A stretch of DNA of 15,739 bases from Parabacteroides sp. AM08-6 (GTDB taxonomy: Bacteria > Bacteroidota > Bacteroidia > Bacteroidales > Tannerellaceae). Shown piece by piece: positions 1-6,818 of the stretch. The first letter of the stretch is position 1; each line of letters starts with the position of its first letter. A program made the position numbers and the translations under genes. The notes under the pieces are model-generated. The model was not told the DNA's origin. It did no database searches and worked only from the letters and a program-made list of their open reading frames with translations. Where the stretch lies: contig NZ_QRMP01000031.1 in the NCBI RefSeq assembly GCF_003473295.1, forward strand, positions 1 to 15,739. The letters run 5' to 3'.

Positions 1-416
1 ACACAGACTTTTTGATAATGGCTATTTCTTACTTCATCCAGGAATGAACTAACCCGGTTGTATTGTTGGGTAAGTGATTCTCCACCGGGAGCAGGAATGT
101 GGAGCCAATCGGCAAACCAGTTTTCCGCACGTGGGTCAGCTGACAATTCTTCCCATGATTTCATTTCCCATTCACCAAAACTGATTTCTTTTATCCGTTC
201 TTCTTTAGTTGCATCCGGATAGCCACAAAAGGAAGCCAAGCGGATACAGCGGCTAAGTGGGCTGGACCATACTTTTTCGAATACTAGATTGGTAAGATTT
301 TGTTTTACTTTTTCAGCTTCTTCTTCGAATGTAGCTCGTAATGGAACATCGGTTTGTCCGTAGGCATAACCTGCGGGAATATCAACGGATGTATGTCTTA
401 TAAGATAGATTTCCAT
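1..416 (-). CDS. cobC: Alpha-ribazole phosphatase (histidine phosphatase family), 3' end outside window
   Basis: Reading the minus strand from the ATG at 414-416 gives 138 codons before the left window edge cuts the gene. The N-terminus MEIYLIRHT carries the RHT phosphohistidine motif (R7, H8) of the histidine phosphatase superfamily. It is followed by SSPLSRC near residues 51-57, FGEWE near 80-84 and PAPGGES near 112-118, all typical of CobC/alpha-ribazole phosphatases. In the family the enzyme removes the 5'-phosphate from adenosylcobalamin phosphate or alpha-ribazole phosphate in the cytoplasm. It starts only 10 bases after the cobS stop, so it is the last gene seen in the cobalamin operon. 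The second catalytic histidine expected near the C-terminus lies outside the window. The family call is firm; the exact substrate is inferred from context. Confidence 0.9.
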   Translation of the reverse strand, partial: MEIYLIRHTSVDIPAGYAYGQTDVPLRATFEEEAEKVKQNLTNLVFEKVWSSPLSRCIRLASFCGYPDATKEERIKEISFGEWEMKSWEELSADPRAENWFADWLHIPAPGGESLTQQYNRVSSFLDEVRNSHYQKVC

Positions 417-426
417 ATTGTTCTGT

Positions 427-1176
427 TTATATTAGTGTATAAATAATGGTTATGCTTAGATAAAAACTTAATTCGCATAAAAGGAAAGTCGCTCCACAAC
501 AATCTCCTGTATAACCTTGTATTTTTTTTTTCATTAAAAATGTCAACATATAAAAGACTATGATGGGGAGGATGGTGGCTAAAAAATAGATGGGTTTCGG
601 AAGCCAGAATATGGGAAGAAGTGTAGTGAAAAGGCAAAATAGATATTCACTGGTTGTCATTCTGTTATAAACTGTTTTGTTTTTGGCTTCCTCTTCTTTC
701 CGTGCGTAAGGTAGCCGGTTTATAATCATGGCAGATACACCTTTGGAAAAAGGATCGCCGGCTAGTATTGCGCTTCCCGCTAATGCTATCGGCAGGCAAC
801 TCAATAGTGTGTATAGCAGACCAAAATAAAAGATTAATCCGATGACTCCATAGCTTCCGATATGTGAATCCTTCATGATTGCTAAAATTCGTTCTTTTGA
901 AGTTCCTCCTCCGAAGCCATCAAAAAAATCAGCTAATCCATCTTCATGTAAGCATCCCGTTATCAATAAACGGGTAATAACAGCAAGCAAGATTGCTATG
1001 TTTGCCGGCAGTATAAGGGAACTTGCATATAAAACAAGGACAGAGATGCCAGCAGTGAACCATCCGACTAAAGCCCAACGACTGACAATATTCTTAAAAT
1101 ATTCGGAAGGGACTTCCGTTAATCGCCAAAAAGGCAACCGAGTAAAGAATATAAAGGCTGCAAGGATGTGAAGCAT
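427..1176 (-). CDS. cobS: Adenosylcobinamide-GDP ribazoletransferase (cobalamin synthase)
   Basis: A 249-residue, very hydrophobic protein with several membrane segments, the usual length for CobS. It joins adenosylcobinamide-GDP to alpha-ribazole (phosphate) at the inner membrane, the last condensation of cobalamin synthesis. The family signature is clear: an acidic motif HEDGLADFFDGFGGG at residues 77-91, thought to bind metal, and RILAIMKDSHIGSYG at 96-110. The MLHILAAFIFFTRLP N-terminus resembles the usual CobS start, supporting the ATG at 1174-1176. It lies 58 bases downstream of cobT and 10 bases upstream of cobC on the same strand. The 58-base cobT-cobS gap is the longest in the operon and shows no clear promoter. 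No defects are visible. Confidence 0.96.
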   Translation of the reverse strand: MLHILAAFIFFTRLPFWRLTEVPSEYFKNIVSRWALVGWFTAGISVLVLYASSLILPANIAILLAVITRLLITGCLHEDGLADFFDGFGGGTSKERILAIMKDSHIGSYGVIGLIFYFGLLYTLLSCLPIALAGSAILAGDPFSKGVSAMIINRLPYARKEEEAKNKTVYNRMTTSEYLFCLFTTLLPIFWLPKPIYFLATILPIIVFYMLTFLMKKKIQGYTGDCCGATFLLCELSFYLSITIIYTLI

Positions 1177-1234
1177 AATAATTAATATTGAGGTTGACTA
1201 TCGAAAAAATAGGGTATAGAACCTGAAATTTTTT

Positions 1235-2272
1235 TTAAAAATATTTAGTGACTGCCGCTTGCTGAAAGTTATGCATTTCGTTAATCATATTAACAGCCGA
1301 CACAACAATCGGATAAGCGCAAACGGCACCTGAACCTTCTCCTAATCGAAGGCCCAGATTTAATAATGGTTTTGCTTGCAAATAATCTAGTATGCGTTTA
1401 TGACCGGCCTCGTCGCCACAATGGCCGAAAATACAGTATGGGAGCATTTTCGGATAAAGACGGGATGCGGCTAAAACACAATTTGTCATAATAAATCCAT
1501 CGACTAATATAATCATTTTTAATTCTGCAGCCCGAAGCATTCCCCCGACAGCCATTACCATTTCGTAACCTCCGAAATAGCGCATTACATCTAATGTGCT
1601 TTTATCTCCAGGATAGTTTTCAAGTGCTTTTTTTAAAACGTTATACTTATGTTTTACTCCTTCGTTATCAAGACCGCTTCCGGCGCCTACGCAATCAATT
1701 AAAGAAATGTTGCTTAGGCAAGTCATCCACATGCTGGAAGCTGCCGTATTTCCGATACCCATTTCTCCAAAGCTGATAATATTACAACCTTCATTATAGC
1801 AATCTGTGACTATATCGGCCCCATATTGGATAGCTTGTTCCATTTCATTCTGTGTCATAGCGGCTTCATAGAGGAAATTACGGGTTCCTTTTCTTATTTT
1901 CCGATTGATGAGTTGTGAAATGGAAGGAAAGTCGAAGTCAACTCCCCCATCAACAATTTTTATTTTGAAACCGTGTTGACGGGCAAGAAAGCAAACTCCA
2001 GCTCCTCCATTCAGGAAATTGTGTATGACCTGACGGGTTACTTCTTTAGGGGATTTGCTAACGCCTTCGTCTGCTATACCATGATCGGATGCGTAAATTA
2101 CGTTTGTCGGCTGATGCAATGAAGGAGACAAGCTCTGTTGAATAAGTCCTATTTGGAGAGCTATTTTCTCCAGCATACCAAGAGATCCTTTCGGTTTAGT
2201 CAGGTTATCTATCTTATCCATTAAAGCTGTGGTTATAGCTGTATCTGGTTCGTGAATAGTAAATGAAATCAT
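1235..2272 (-). CDS. cobT: Nicotinate-nucleotide--dimethylbenzimidazole phosphoribosyltransferase
   Basis: The 345-residue protein is full length for CobT. The enzyme transfers the phosphoribosyl group of nicotinate mononucleotide to a lower-ligand base such as 5,6-dimethylbenzimidazole, giving alpha-ribazole phosphate for CobS. Visible family segments are [12 protein letters not shown] (about 25-36), [12 protein letters not shown] (about 65-76), [13 protein letters not shown] (about 168-180), [12 protein letters not shown], and near the C-terminus [11 protein letters not shown]. The glutamate in that last motif, E312, matches the position of the family's catalytic glutamate. The start is 14 bases after the cobU stop, so the genes are probably co-transcribed. 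Which base is used in vivo cannot be read from the sequence. Confidence 0.97.
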   Translation of the reverse strand: MISFTIHEPDTAITTALMDKIDNLTKPKGSLGMLEKIALQIGLIQQSLSPSLHQPTNVIYASDHGIADEGVSKSPKEVTRQVIHNFLNGGAGVCFLARQHGFKIKIVDGGVDFDFPSISQLINRKIRKGTRNFLYEAAMTQNEMEQAIQYGADIVTDCYNEGCNIISFGEMGIGNTAASSMWMTCLSNISLIDCVGAGSGLDNEGVKHKYNVLKKALENYPGDKSTLDVMRYFGGYEMVMAVGGMLRAAELKMIILVDGFIMTNCVLAASRLYPKMLPYCIFGHCGDEAGHKRILDYLQAKPLLNLGLRLGEGSGAVCAYPIVVSAVNMINEMHNFQQAAVTKYF

Positions 2273-2286
2273 TGTATAATGTTTTA

Positions 2287-2802
2287 TTATTTTATTTTCA
2301 TGGGAATACCGCTGACCATAAATATTACATCATTTGCTTTTTGTGCTATGTATTGATTAAGCCAACCTTGCAAATCGGTAAATTTACGTTGTATAGAATC
2401 GGAAGATACTCCTCCTAAGCCGATTTCGTTTGTAACGAAAATCAAATAGGCTTCCTGCTCTGTTAATTTATTAAATTCGTTTTTCAGTTCAGTTAATGAA
2501 AAATCAACATTACTTTCATTATCGAAGAAGAAATTTGTTCCCCATAATGTTACACAGTCTATTACTACCACTTGCCCGGTCAAATCGTGGTGACTCAAAT
2601 ATTTTTCTTCTTCGATATTGGTCCATTCCGGCCCCCGGTCTGCTTGATGACGTAATACGCGTTGTCTGAATTCTTCATCCCAAACACGTGATGTAGCCAG
2701 GTAAACCGGATTAGGGGTTAAAGACAGAGCCAGCTCTTGCGCATATCTGCTTTTACCGGAACGTTGTCCCCCGGTGACCAAAACTACATGTTTTCGTATC
2801 AT
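2287..2802 (-). CDS. cobU: Adenosylcobinamide kinase / adenosylcobinamide-phosphate guanylyltransferase
   Basis: This 171-residue protein is of normal length. It phosphorylates adenosylcobinamide and then transfers GMP to it, giving adenosylcobinamide-GDP. The P-loop GGQRSGKS lies at residues 11-18. [10 protein letters not shown] (51-60) includes H52 at the place where the family carries its guanylylated histidine. VIDCVTLW and [10 protein letters not shown] follow, and the C-terminus ([10 protein letters not shown]) is typical. The ATG overlaps the stop of the upstream S4-domain gene as ATGA, which suggests translational coupling. A strong Shine-Dalgarno-like AAAGGAGG lies just upstream on the minus strand; such purine-rich sites are uncommon in Bacteroidota, but here it also encodes the C-terminus of the S4 protein (KGGEE), so it may be incidental. 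Confidence 0.96.
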   Translation of the reverse strand: MIRKHVVLVTGGQRSGKSRYAQELALSLTPNPVYLATSRVWDEEFRQRVLRHQADRGPEWTNIEEEKYLSHHDLTGQVVVIDCVTLWGTNFFFDNESNVDFSLTELKNEFNKLTEQEAYLIFVTNEIGLGGVSSDSIQRKFTDLQGWLNQYIAQKANDVIFMVSGIPMKIK

Positions 2803-3431
2803 TCTTCTCCTCCTTTATATTTATTGCGCGTTCGTTTGGTTTTATTTATCGGATTATTTTTGCTCGTTTTTCGTAAACTTGCCGACTTGGGTGAGGCAGC
2901 CAAGCGTTGGGCAACGGCAGAACGGCCGAGTGATTTCCCGAATTTCGGCTGTAGAGCTTCTTTTATGGCTTGTGGACTTGTAAAACCTTTTTTTGTCTCT
3001 TTTGTCGTTTTTTCTCCTTCTTGAGCTGCTTTACGGGCAGCAGCATATTTATTGTATTTTATATATTTACCGGGGCGTAGCTCTTTCTTTTTCCTGGAAA
3101 TGGCATCTCCGGAAGTTTTTTCTTCCGGCTTTTGGGAAGAAACTTTCTTTTCGGAACTTTTTTTCTTAAATTCGTTTTTTTCTTCTTTCTTCTGGTTTCC
3201 GAATACTAACCCCTGTGTTTTACCGGCAGCAACGCGTACATGTTCGGCTGTATGTTTACCTACTTGTACTTTAATATCATCTAGCATGACGATATCATTT
3301 TCCGAAACTTTTTGCCCAATATGAGGCAGTTGGCCGTTTACAGTAACACGACCTGTTTCGATAAACTTGTCCGCTTCTCTGCGTGAACAAAGTCCGGAGT
3401 CACTGATGAGTTTATTCAATCTTATTTCCAT
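2799..3431 (-). CDS. S4-domain RNA-binding-like protein with long basic tail; no pseudouridine synthase domain
   Basis: The ATG at 3429-3431 gives 210 residues. The first 50 or so residues are an S4 fold of the RsuA/RluB/RluF type (MEIRLNKLISDSGLCSRR, then EADKFIETGRVTVNGQ). After the S4 domain the usual pseudouridine synthase core is absent: there is no GRLD-type catalytic motif, and the rest is a lysine/glutamate/serine-rich, probably disordered tail. An upstream in-frame ATG at 3471-3473 would overlap the cbiB end, whereas MEIRLNKL is the natural family start. It lies 14 bases after cbiB and overlaps cobU by ATGA, so it sits inside the cobalamin operon. RNA or ribosome binding is a family-based inference; I know of no role for it in cobalamin synthesis. 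Confidence 0.8.
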   Translation of the reverse strand: MEIRLNKLISDSGLCSRREADKFIETGRVTVNGQLPHIGQKVSENDIVMLDDIKVQVGKHTAEHVRVAAGKTQGLVFGNQKKEEKNEFKKKSSEKKVSSQKPEEKTSGDAISRKKKELRPGKYIKYNKYAAARKAAQEGEKTTKETKKGFTSPQAIKEALQPKFGKSLGRSAVAQRLAASPKSASLRKTSKNNPINKTKRTRNKYKGGEE

Positions 3432-3445
3432 TTTGTACAATTGTT

Positions 3446-4396
3446 TTAATGTATGAATATTGATAATAAACAAACAAGAAGGCCCATGGCAAGTTCTGTA
3501 TTACTGTTTATTTTAATAGCTGTTATCATATCTTCAGTAGTGAAAATCCGTTCATTTGTTCCGATGTAAGGTTTTTCTACTGGTTTTCCGAAATAATCGT
3601 GTGTGCCTCCGAAACGACAATCCAGAATAGCAGCCAAGGCCGCTTCCGGATAGCCGGAGTTCGGACTGGCATGTTCAGGACCGAAATGTTTTACAAATTT
3701 CAATTTATCCAGATTTCCGGAAACAGCCAGCATCATCCAAGCGGTTAACCGTGCCGGAATATAATTTGCTAAATCGTCTATTCTGGCAGCTATTTGTCCA
3801 AATTCAAGGTAACGGTCGTTTTTATATCCAATCATAGAATCCAGAGTGTTTATCATTTTGTAAGCCATCATACCCGGTAGTCCCAGCAAAACAAACCAGA
3901 ACATGGGAGCAATGACGCCATCGCTTAAATTCTCTGCCAGGGTTTCTAAAGCCGCAGCCCGGATTTCCTGTGGAGAGAGATGGGAAGTATCACGTCCGAC
4001 AATACGTCCGACTTGTTTACGTCCTTCTTCTGTACTGTGCTCTACTGCTTTGAAAACGGCTTTGACCTCTTTTATTAGTGTTTTTCCAGCTAAACAATAG
4101 AAAACGCCGATACCGAGAAGAACAGCGTATAGGTTAGGATGGAGCATATTGGCCCAAAGAAGTATGTTCTGGCAAATCAGATAAACACCCACAACAAGTA
4201 TAATGGCAAATAAAGCTCCTTTTACAGCACGATTGTTTCCTGAATTCAATTTTTTTTCTCCGCAAGAAATGATTTTGCCGAACGCGATTATCGGGTGAGG
4301 CCCACCTTCCGGGTCACCAAGCAGGCGATCCGCCAGCCATCCGCCTAAAAACGGAATAGCTTTTATCATATAAACAGATTGATTGAACCAATACAT
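3446..4396 (-). CDS. cbiB: Adenosylcobinamide-phosphate synthase CbiB/CobD-type
   Basis: A 316-residue membrane protein from the ATG at 4394-4396 (MYWFNQSVYM), close to the usual CbiB length. It amidates adenosylcobyrate with aminopropanol or its phosphate. Family marks are LLGDPEGGPHPIIAFGK near the N-terminus, then membrane segments, AALETLAENLSDGVIAP, ANYIPARLTAWMM, and HASPNSGYPEAALAAIL near the C-terminus. The reading frame runs further upstream and has other ATGs (for example at 4457-4459), but these lie upstream of a TACCTTTG promoter box at 4405-4412 and add residues unlike the family. It is the first gene of the operon. Its name clashes with the decarboxylase also called CobD in enterobacteria. 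Confidence 0.93.
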   Translation of the reverse strand: MYWFNQSVYMIKAIPFLGGWLADRLLGDPEGGPHPIIAFGKIISCGEKKLNSGNNRAVKGALFAIILVVGVYLICQNILLWANMLHPNLYAVLLGIGVFYCLAGKTLIKEVKAVFKAVEHSTEEGRKQVGRIVGRDTSHLSPQEIRAAALETLAENLSDGVIAPMFWFVLLGLPGMMAYKMINTLDSMIGYKNDRYLEFGQIAARIDDLANYIPARLTAWMMLAVSGNLDKLKFVKHFGPEHASPNSGYPEAALAAILDCRFGGTHDYFGKPVEKPYIGTNERIFTTEDMITAIKINSNTELAMGLLVCLLSIFIH

Positions 4397-4404
4397 AATA
4401 AGTG

Positions 4405-4412
4405 CAAAGGTA
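4405..4412 (-). promoter_or_regulatory. Likely -7 box of the cobalamin operon promoter
   Basis: The minus strand reads TACCTTTG, an exact match to the Bacteroidota -7 consensus TAnnTTTG. It lies 8 bases before the chosen cbiB ATG, so the transcript would have almost no leader. No clear -33 TTTG is seen at the usual 19-21 base spacing, which lowers confidence. Confidence 0.5.
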
Positions 4413-4446
4413 AAATATAATTTTAGTAATTGTTCCTGTTTTTTGT

Positions 4447-4476
4447 TTTGTAAATTCATATAAATATATACCTTTG
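4447..4476 (+). promoter_or_regulatory. Likely promoter of the HU/SPOR gene (TTTG-N18-TACCTTTG)
   Basis: A -33-like TTTG at 4447-4450 is followed after 18 bases by TACCTTTG at 4469-4476, fitting the Bacteroidota sigma-ABfr promoter pattern with spacing one base short of typical. The ATG at 4481 is only 4 bases after the -7 box, so the mRNA should be leaderless or nearly so. Confidence 0.6.
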
Positions 4477-4480
4477 CTTT

Positions 4481-5518
4481 ATGCTTAGGATTATAACACA
4501 TATTGAACGTTTGCTTTTGGTGCATGATTGTGTGATTGTACCGAAGTTGGGAGGTTTTGTTTTGCAATCTGTTCCTGCTTTTTACGGGGTAGAAGAACAT
4601 ATGTTTCGTCCACAGCGGAAAGAGATAAGTTTTAATGTGACTTTACAGCATAGTGACGGTCTTTTGGCAGAATCATACATGCAAATGTATGATATAAACT
4701 ATCGGCAAGCTCAATTAATGTTGGACGAGGATACGGAAGACATGAAGAACTCCTTGCAACAGTACAAGAAGCTTTCAATGGGGGTATTGGGTTCGTTCAG
4801 TATTGGTGACGAAGGTCAATTGGTTTTTCATCCGGGAGAAACAAATCTATTTAGTATAGATTCTTATGGTTTATCTACATTCCATTTCCCGCAATTAGTT
4901 TCTTTGCAGGCCGAGAAAGAAGAAGTTGTGCTTCTTACAAAGCAAAAAGATACACTTTATATTCCTATAAGTCGTAAATTGATTCGTTCGGTGGTTGCTT
5001 CTGCTGCAGCTGTAACGTTGTTTTTGGTTGTATCTACTCCGGTTAAGGATGTGAGACAAGATGCTTACACTGCTAGTTTCGTTCCTACGGAAATGGTTTC
5101 CAATAAAATGATTATTGCGTCATCTCAGGTTTCGGAACAGAATGTTTCGACAATTTCCATGGAACAGGATAAATCGATTGATTTTTCAGAACTAAAGGAA
5201 GATGCTTCAGAAAAAGTGGCGGCAACTTCGGCTTCGGTAACACAAAAGCCGGAAGTTCTTTCCGAACCGGTAACAATGAAGAGTAATCCGAAAATGTATC
5301 ATATTATAATTGCAAGTTTCCCTTCTGAAAAACAAGCTGATGAGTATATTTCCAGTGTTGATGTAAGTGAGTGCAAACATGTTAGTAAAATTGTTCGTGA
5401 CGGTAAATATCGTATTTACGCTGATAAGTTTGATAATCGTGAACAGGCTGAAGCTTATATGACAACTCTTCGAGCCAATCCTAAATATAAGGATGCTTGG
5501 TTGTTTGCTAGCCGATAA
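4481..5518 (+). CDS. HU-CCDC81-like double-HU protein with transmembrane helix and C-terminal SPOR domain
   Basis: 345 residues with a characteristic Bacteroidota layout. Residues 1-58 and about 59-135 look like the two tandem HU-CCDC81-type domains (HDCVIVPKLGGFVLQ near 15-29; LGSFSIGDEGQLVFHPG near 103-119). A single hydrophobic helix spans about 168-186, followed by a low-complexity linker. A SPOR domain occupies about 272-345 (YHIIIASFPSEKQADEYI onward). In the family, SPOR domains bind denuded peptidoglycan and HU folds often bind DNA, so the protein would have its N-terminal domains in the cytoplasm and SPOR in the periplasm. A nucleoid-envelope or division role is inference. The start at 4481 fits the family N-terminus, although it sits almost on the predicted transcription start. 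It is divergent from cbiB and followed by a terminator. Confidence 0.88.
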   Translation: MLRIITHIERLLLVHDCVIVPKLGGFVLQSVPAFYGVEEHMFRPQRKEISFNVTLQHSDGLLAESYMQMYDINYRQAQLMLDEDTEDMKNSLQQYKKLSMGVLGSFSIGDEGQLVFHPGETNLFSIDSYGLSTFHFPQLVSLQAEKEEVVLLTKQKDTLYIPISRKLIRSVVASAAAVTLFLVVSTPVKDVRQDAYTASFVPTEMVSNKMIIASSQVSEQNVSTISMEQDKSIDFSELKEDASEKVAATSASVTQKPEVLSEPVTMKSNPKMYHIIIASFPSEKQADEYISSVDVSECKHVSKIVRDGKYRIYADKFDNREQAEAYMTTLRANPKYKDAWLFASR

Positions 5519-5554
5519 ATAGCAACATTTTAAATAAGTGATAAATATATTCTA

Positions 5555-5597
5555 AAAAATCCTTCGGATGAAATTTATTTTCAACCGAAGGATTTTT
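5555..5597. terminator. Bidirectional intrinsic terminator
   Basis: A 13-bp perfect inverted repeat, AAAAATCCTTCGG and CCGAAGGATTTTT, with a 17-base loop. The A-run and T-run on the two sides make it read as a terminator both ways. It sits between two converging genes: the HU/SPOR gene ends at 5518 and the ribbon-helix-helix gene ends at 5635. Confidence 0.85.
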
Positions 5598-5634
5598 AAA
5601 AAACGTCCAGGCAGGTTTTTAGTTATATAGTTTT

Positions 5635-5838
5635 CTACTCTTTTTCTTCATTTGGTTTCGATTTCCTCTTTGTCTTGAGGCGGCCTGCTTTTCGTAAAGC
5701 TTGGTCCAGGATATACTGTATCTGACCGTTAGTACTGCGAAATTCATCGGCAGCCCAAGCTTCAATAGCTTCCATCATTTCTGCATCGATACGCAGAATG
5801 AAATTTTTGGTCGCGTTTCCATTTTCCTTTTTGGCCAT
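5635..5838 (-). CDS. Arc-family ribbon-helix-helix DNA-binding protein
   Basis: 67 residues. After a short basic start, NFILRIDAEMMEAIEAWAAD is the beta strand plus first helix of a ribbon-helix-helix fold. RSTNGQIQYILDQALRKAG is the second helix, with the SxNxxI-type pattern of Arc/MetJ-like proteins. A charged lysine-rich tail (KTKRKSKPNEEKE) follows. Such proteins bind DNA as dimers and often repress their own operon. It starts 20 bases after the SPFH gene stop on the same strand, so the two are probably one transcript. No toxin-like partner is present, so a toxin-antitoxin role is not supported. Targets are unknown. Confidence 0.85.
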   Translation of the reverse strand: MAKKENGNATKNFILRIDAEMMEAIEAWAADEFRSTNGQIQYILDQALRKAGRLKTKRKSKPNEEKE

Positions 5839-5858
5839 ATTATAGTATTAATATTAAA

Positions 5859-6734
5859 TTATTGATATAACGTACCGGTATTAACTACCGGTTGTGCAGA
5901 TTCATCGGCACAAAGAACAACAAGTAAGTTGCTGACCATAGCTGCTTTTCGTTCTTCATCCAGTTCGACAACATTCTCTTTTTGTAATTTTTCTAAAGCC
6001 AGATGAACCATGCTGACGGCACCCTCTACGATACGTTCACGAGCTGAAATGATAGCATCGGCTTGTTGGCGACGCAACATCACACTGGCAATTTCGGAAG
6101 CATAAGCCAGATAGTTAATACGAGCTTCAACGATTTCGATGCCGGCAATTGCCAAACGGCTGTTCAGCTCTTCCTCCAAACGTTTGGTCACTTCTCCGCT
6201 TTCATCGGAGCGAAGGGTTACTTTGTCTGTTGTTTCATTTGTATCGTAGGCATACATTCCGGCAACTTGACGCAAGGCGGCATCGCTCTGTATTTTGACA
6301 AAATCTCTGACATTCCCCGAAATATCAAAACTGGCTTTATAGGTGTCTTTTACTCTCCATACCACAACTGCACCAATCATAACCGGATTTCCAACTTTAT
6401 CGTTTACTTTGATTGGTTCTATATCCAGATTTAATATGCGCAAAGTTACCTTAGCTTTTAAATATAAAGGGTTTACCCAATAAAATCCGTTTTTTAGAAT
6501 GGTTCCGGCATATCTGCCGAAAAAAGTCAAAACACGTGAGTTGTTTGGTTCTATAATCATAAAACCCGGAAACATAAAAACTATACAGAATATGCAAATT
6601 ACTCCCAAGATAATGCTCCATACTTTCGAGAGCAGTATAGTAAAAACTGCTAAAACCGCAAAAAGGAGAATAATCAACAAGGCTTGAAACCCTGTAAGTT
6701 TTATACCACTAAAAGATTTTTCTTGTGCTTCCAT
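5859..6734 (-). CDS. SPFH/band-7 domain membrane protein
   Basis: 291 residues. Two hydrophobic segments at about 15-36 and 39-57 are followed by GFMIIEPNNSRVLTFFGRYAGT, the usual entry into an SPFH (stomatin/prohibitin/flotillin/HflK) domain reaching about residue 250. RILNLDIEPIKVNDKVGNPV and RRQQADAIISARERIVEGAV are typical strand and helix segments. The family forms ring or cage assemblies at the membrane, often partnered with proteases or organising membrane domains; the specific role here is unknown. No NfeD partner is adjacent, unlike many operons of the family. It precedes the ribbon-helix-helix gene by 20 bases and is divergent from the helicase gene. Confidence 0.9.
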   Translation of the reverse strand: MEAQEKSFSGIKLTGFQALLIILLFAVLAVFTILLSKVWSIILGVICIFCIVFMFPGFMIIEPNNSRVLTFFGRYAGTILKNGFYWVNPLYLKAKVTLRILNLDIEPIKVNDKVGNPVMIGAVVVWRVKDTYKASFDISGNVRDFVKIQSDAALRQVAGMYAYDTNETTDKVTLRSDESGEVTKRLEEELNSRLAIAGIEIVEARINYLAYASEIASVMLRRQQADAIISARERIVEGAVSMVHLALEKLQKENVVELDEERKAAMVSNLLVVLCADESAQPVVNTGTLYQ

Positions 6735-6766
6735 AATGATTTGTATTTGATATTATTTTGATATTA

Positions 6767-6798
6767 CAAAGTAAGATATAAATTCTTAATTCACCAAA
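6767..6798 (-). promoter_or_regulatory. Likely promoter of the SPFH gene (TTTG-N20-TTACTTTG)
   Basis: On the minus strand TTTG (6798-6795) is followed after exactly 20 bases by TTACTTTG (6774-6767), one mismatch from TAnnTTTG. It lies about 33 bases upstream of the SPFH ATG, giving a short leader. Confidence 0.55.
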
Positions 6799-6818
6799 TA
6801 TTTTATATACTTTTTATA

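Noticed and set aside
398..637. Short open frame overlapping the 3' part of cobS
   Set aside because: It lies on the same strand in another frame of a well-supported cobS, and resembles no family.
3052..3324. Plus-strand open frame of 90 residues rich in S and F
   Set aside because: It is the antisense reading of the lysine/glutamate-rich tail of the S4 protein; the phenylalanine-serine richness is the expected shadow of AAG/GAA codons.
4397..4600. Long N-terminal extension of cbiB up to 4600
   Set aside because: The extra residues are not CbiB-like, overlap the divergent HU-SPOR gene, and precede the cob promoter box; the ATG at 4394-4396 gives a normal family length.
5635..5838. Antitoxin of a toxin-antitoxin pair
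   Set aside because: The ribbon-helix-helix protein has no small toxin-like gene beside it; its neighbour is an SPFH membrane protein.
5874..5892. Inverted repeat ACCGGTA-TTAAC-TACCGGT near the end of the SPFH gene
   Set aside because: It falls within codons for the conserved-looking C-terminus and is short; coincidence of coding sequence is enough to explain it.
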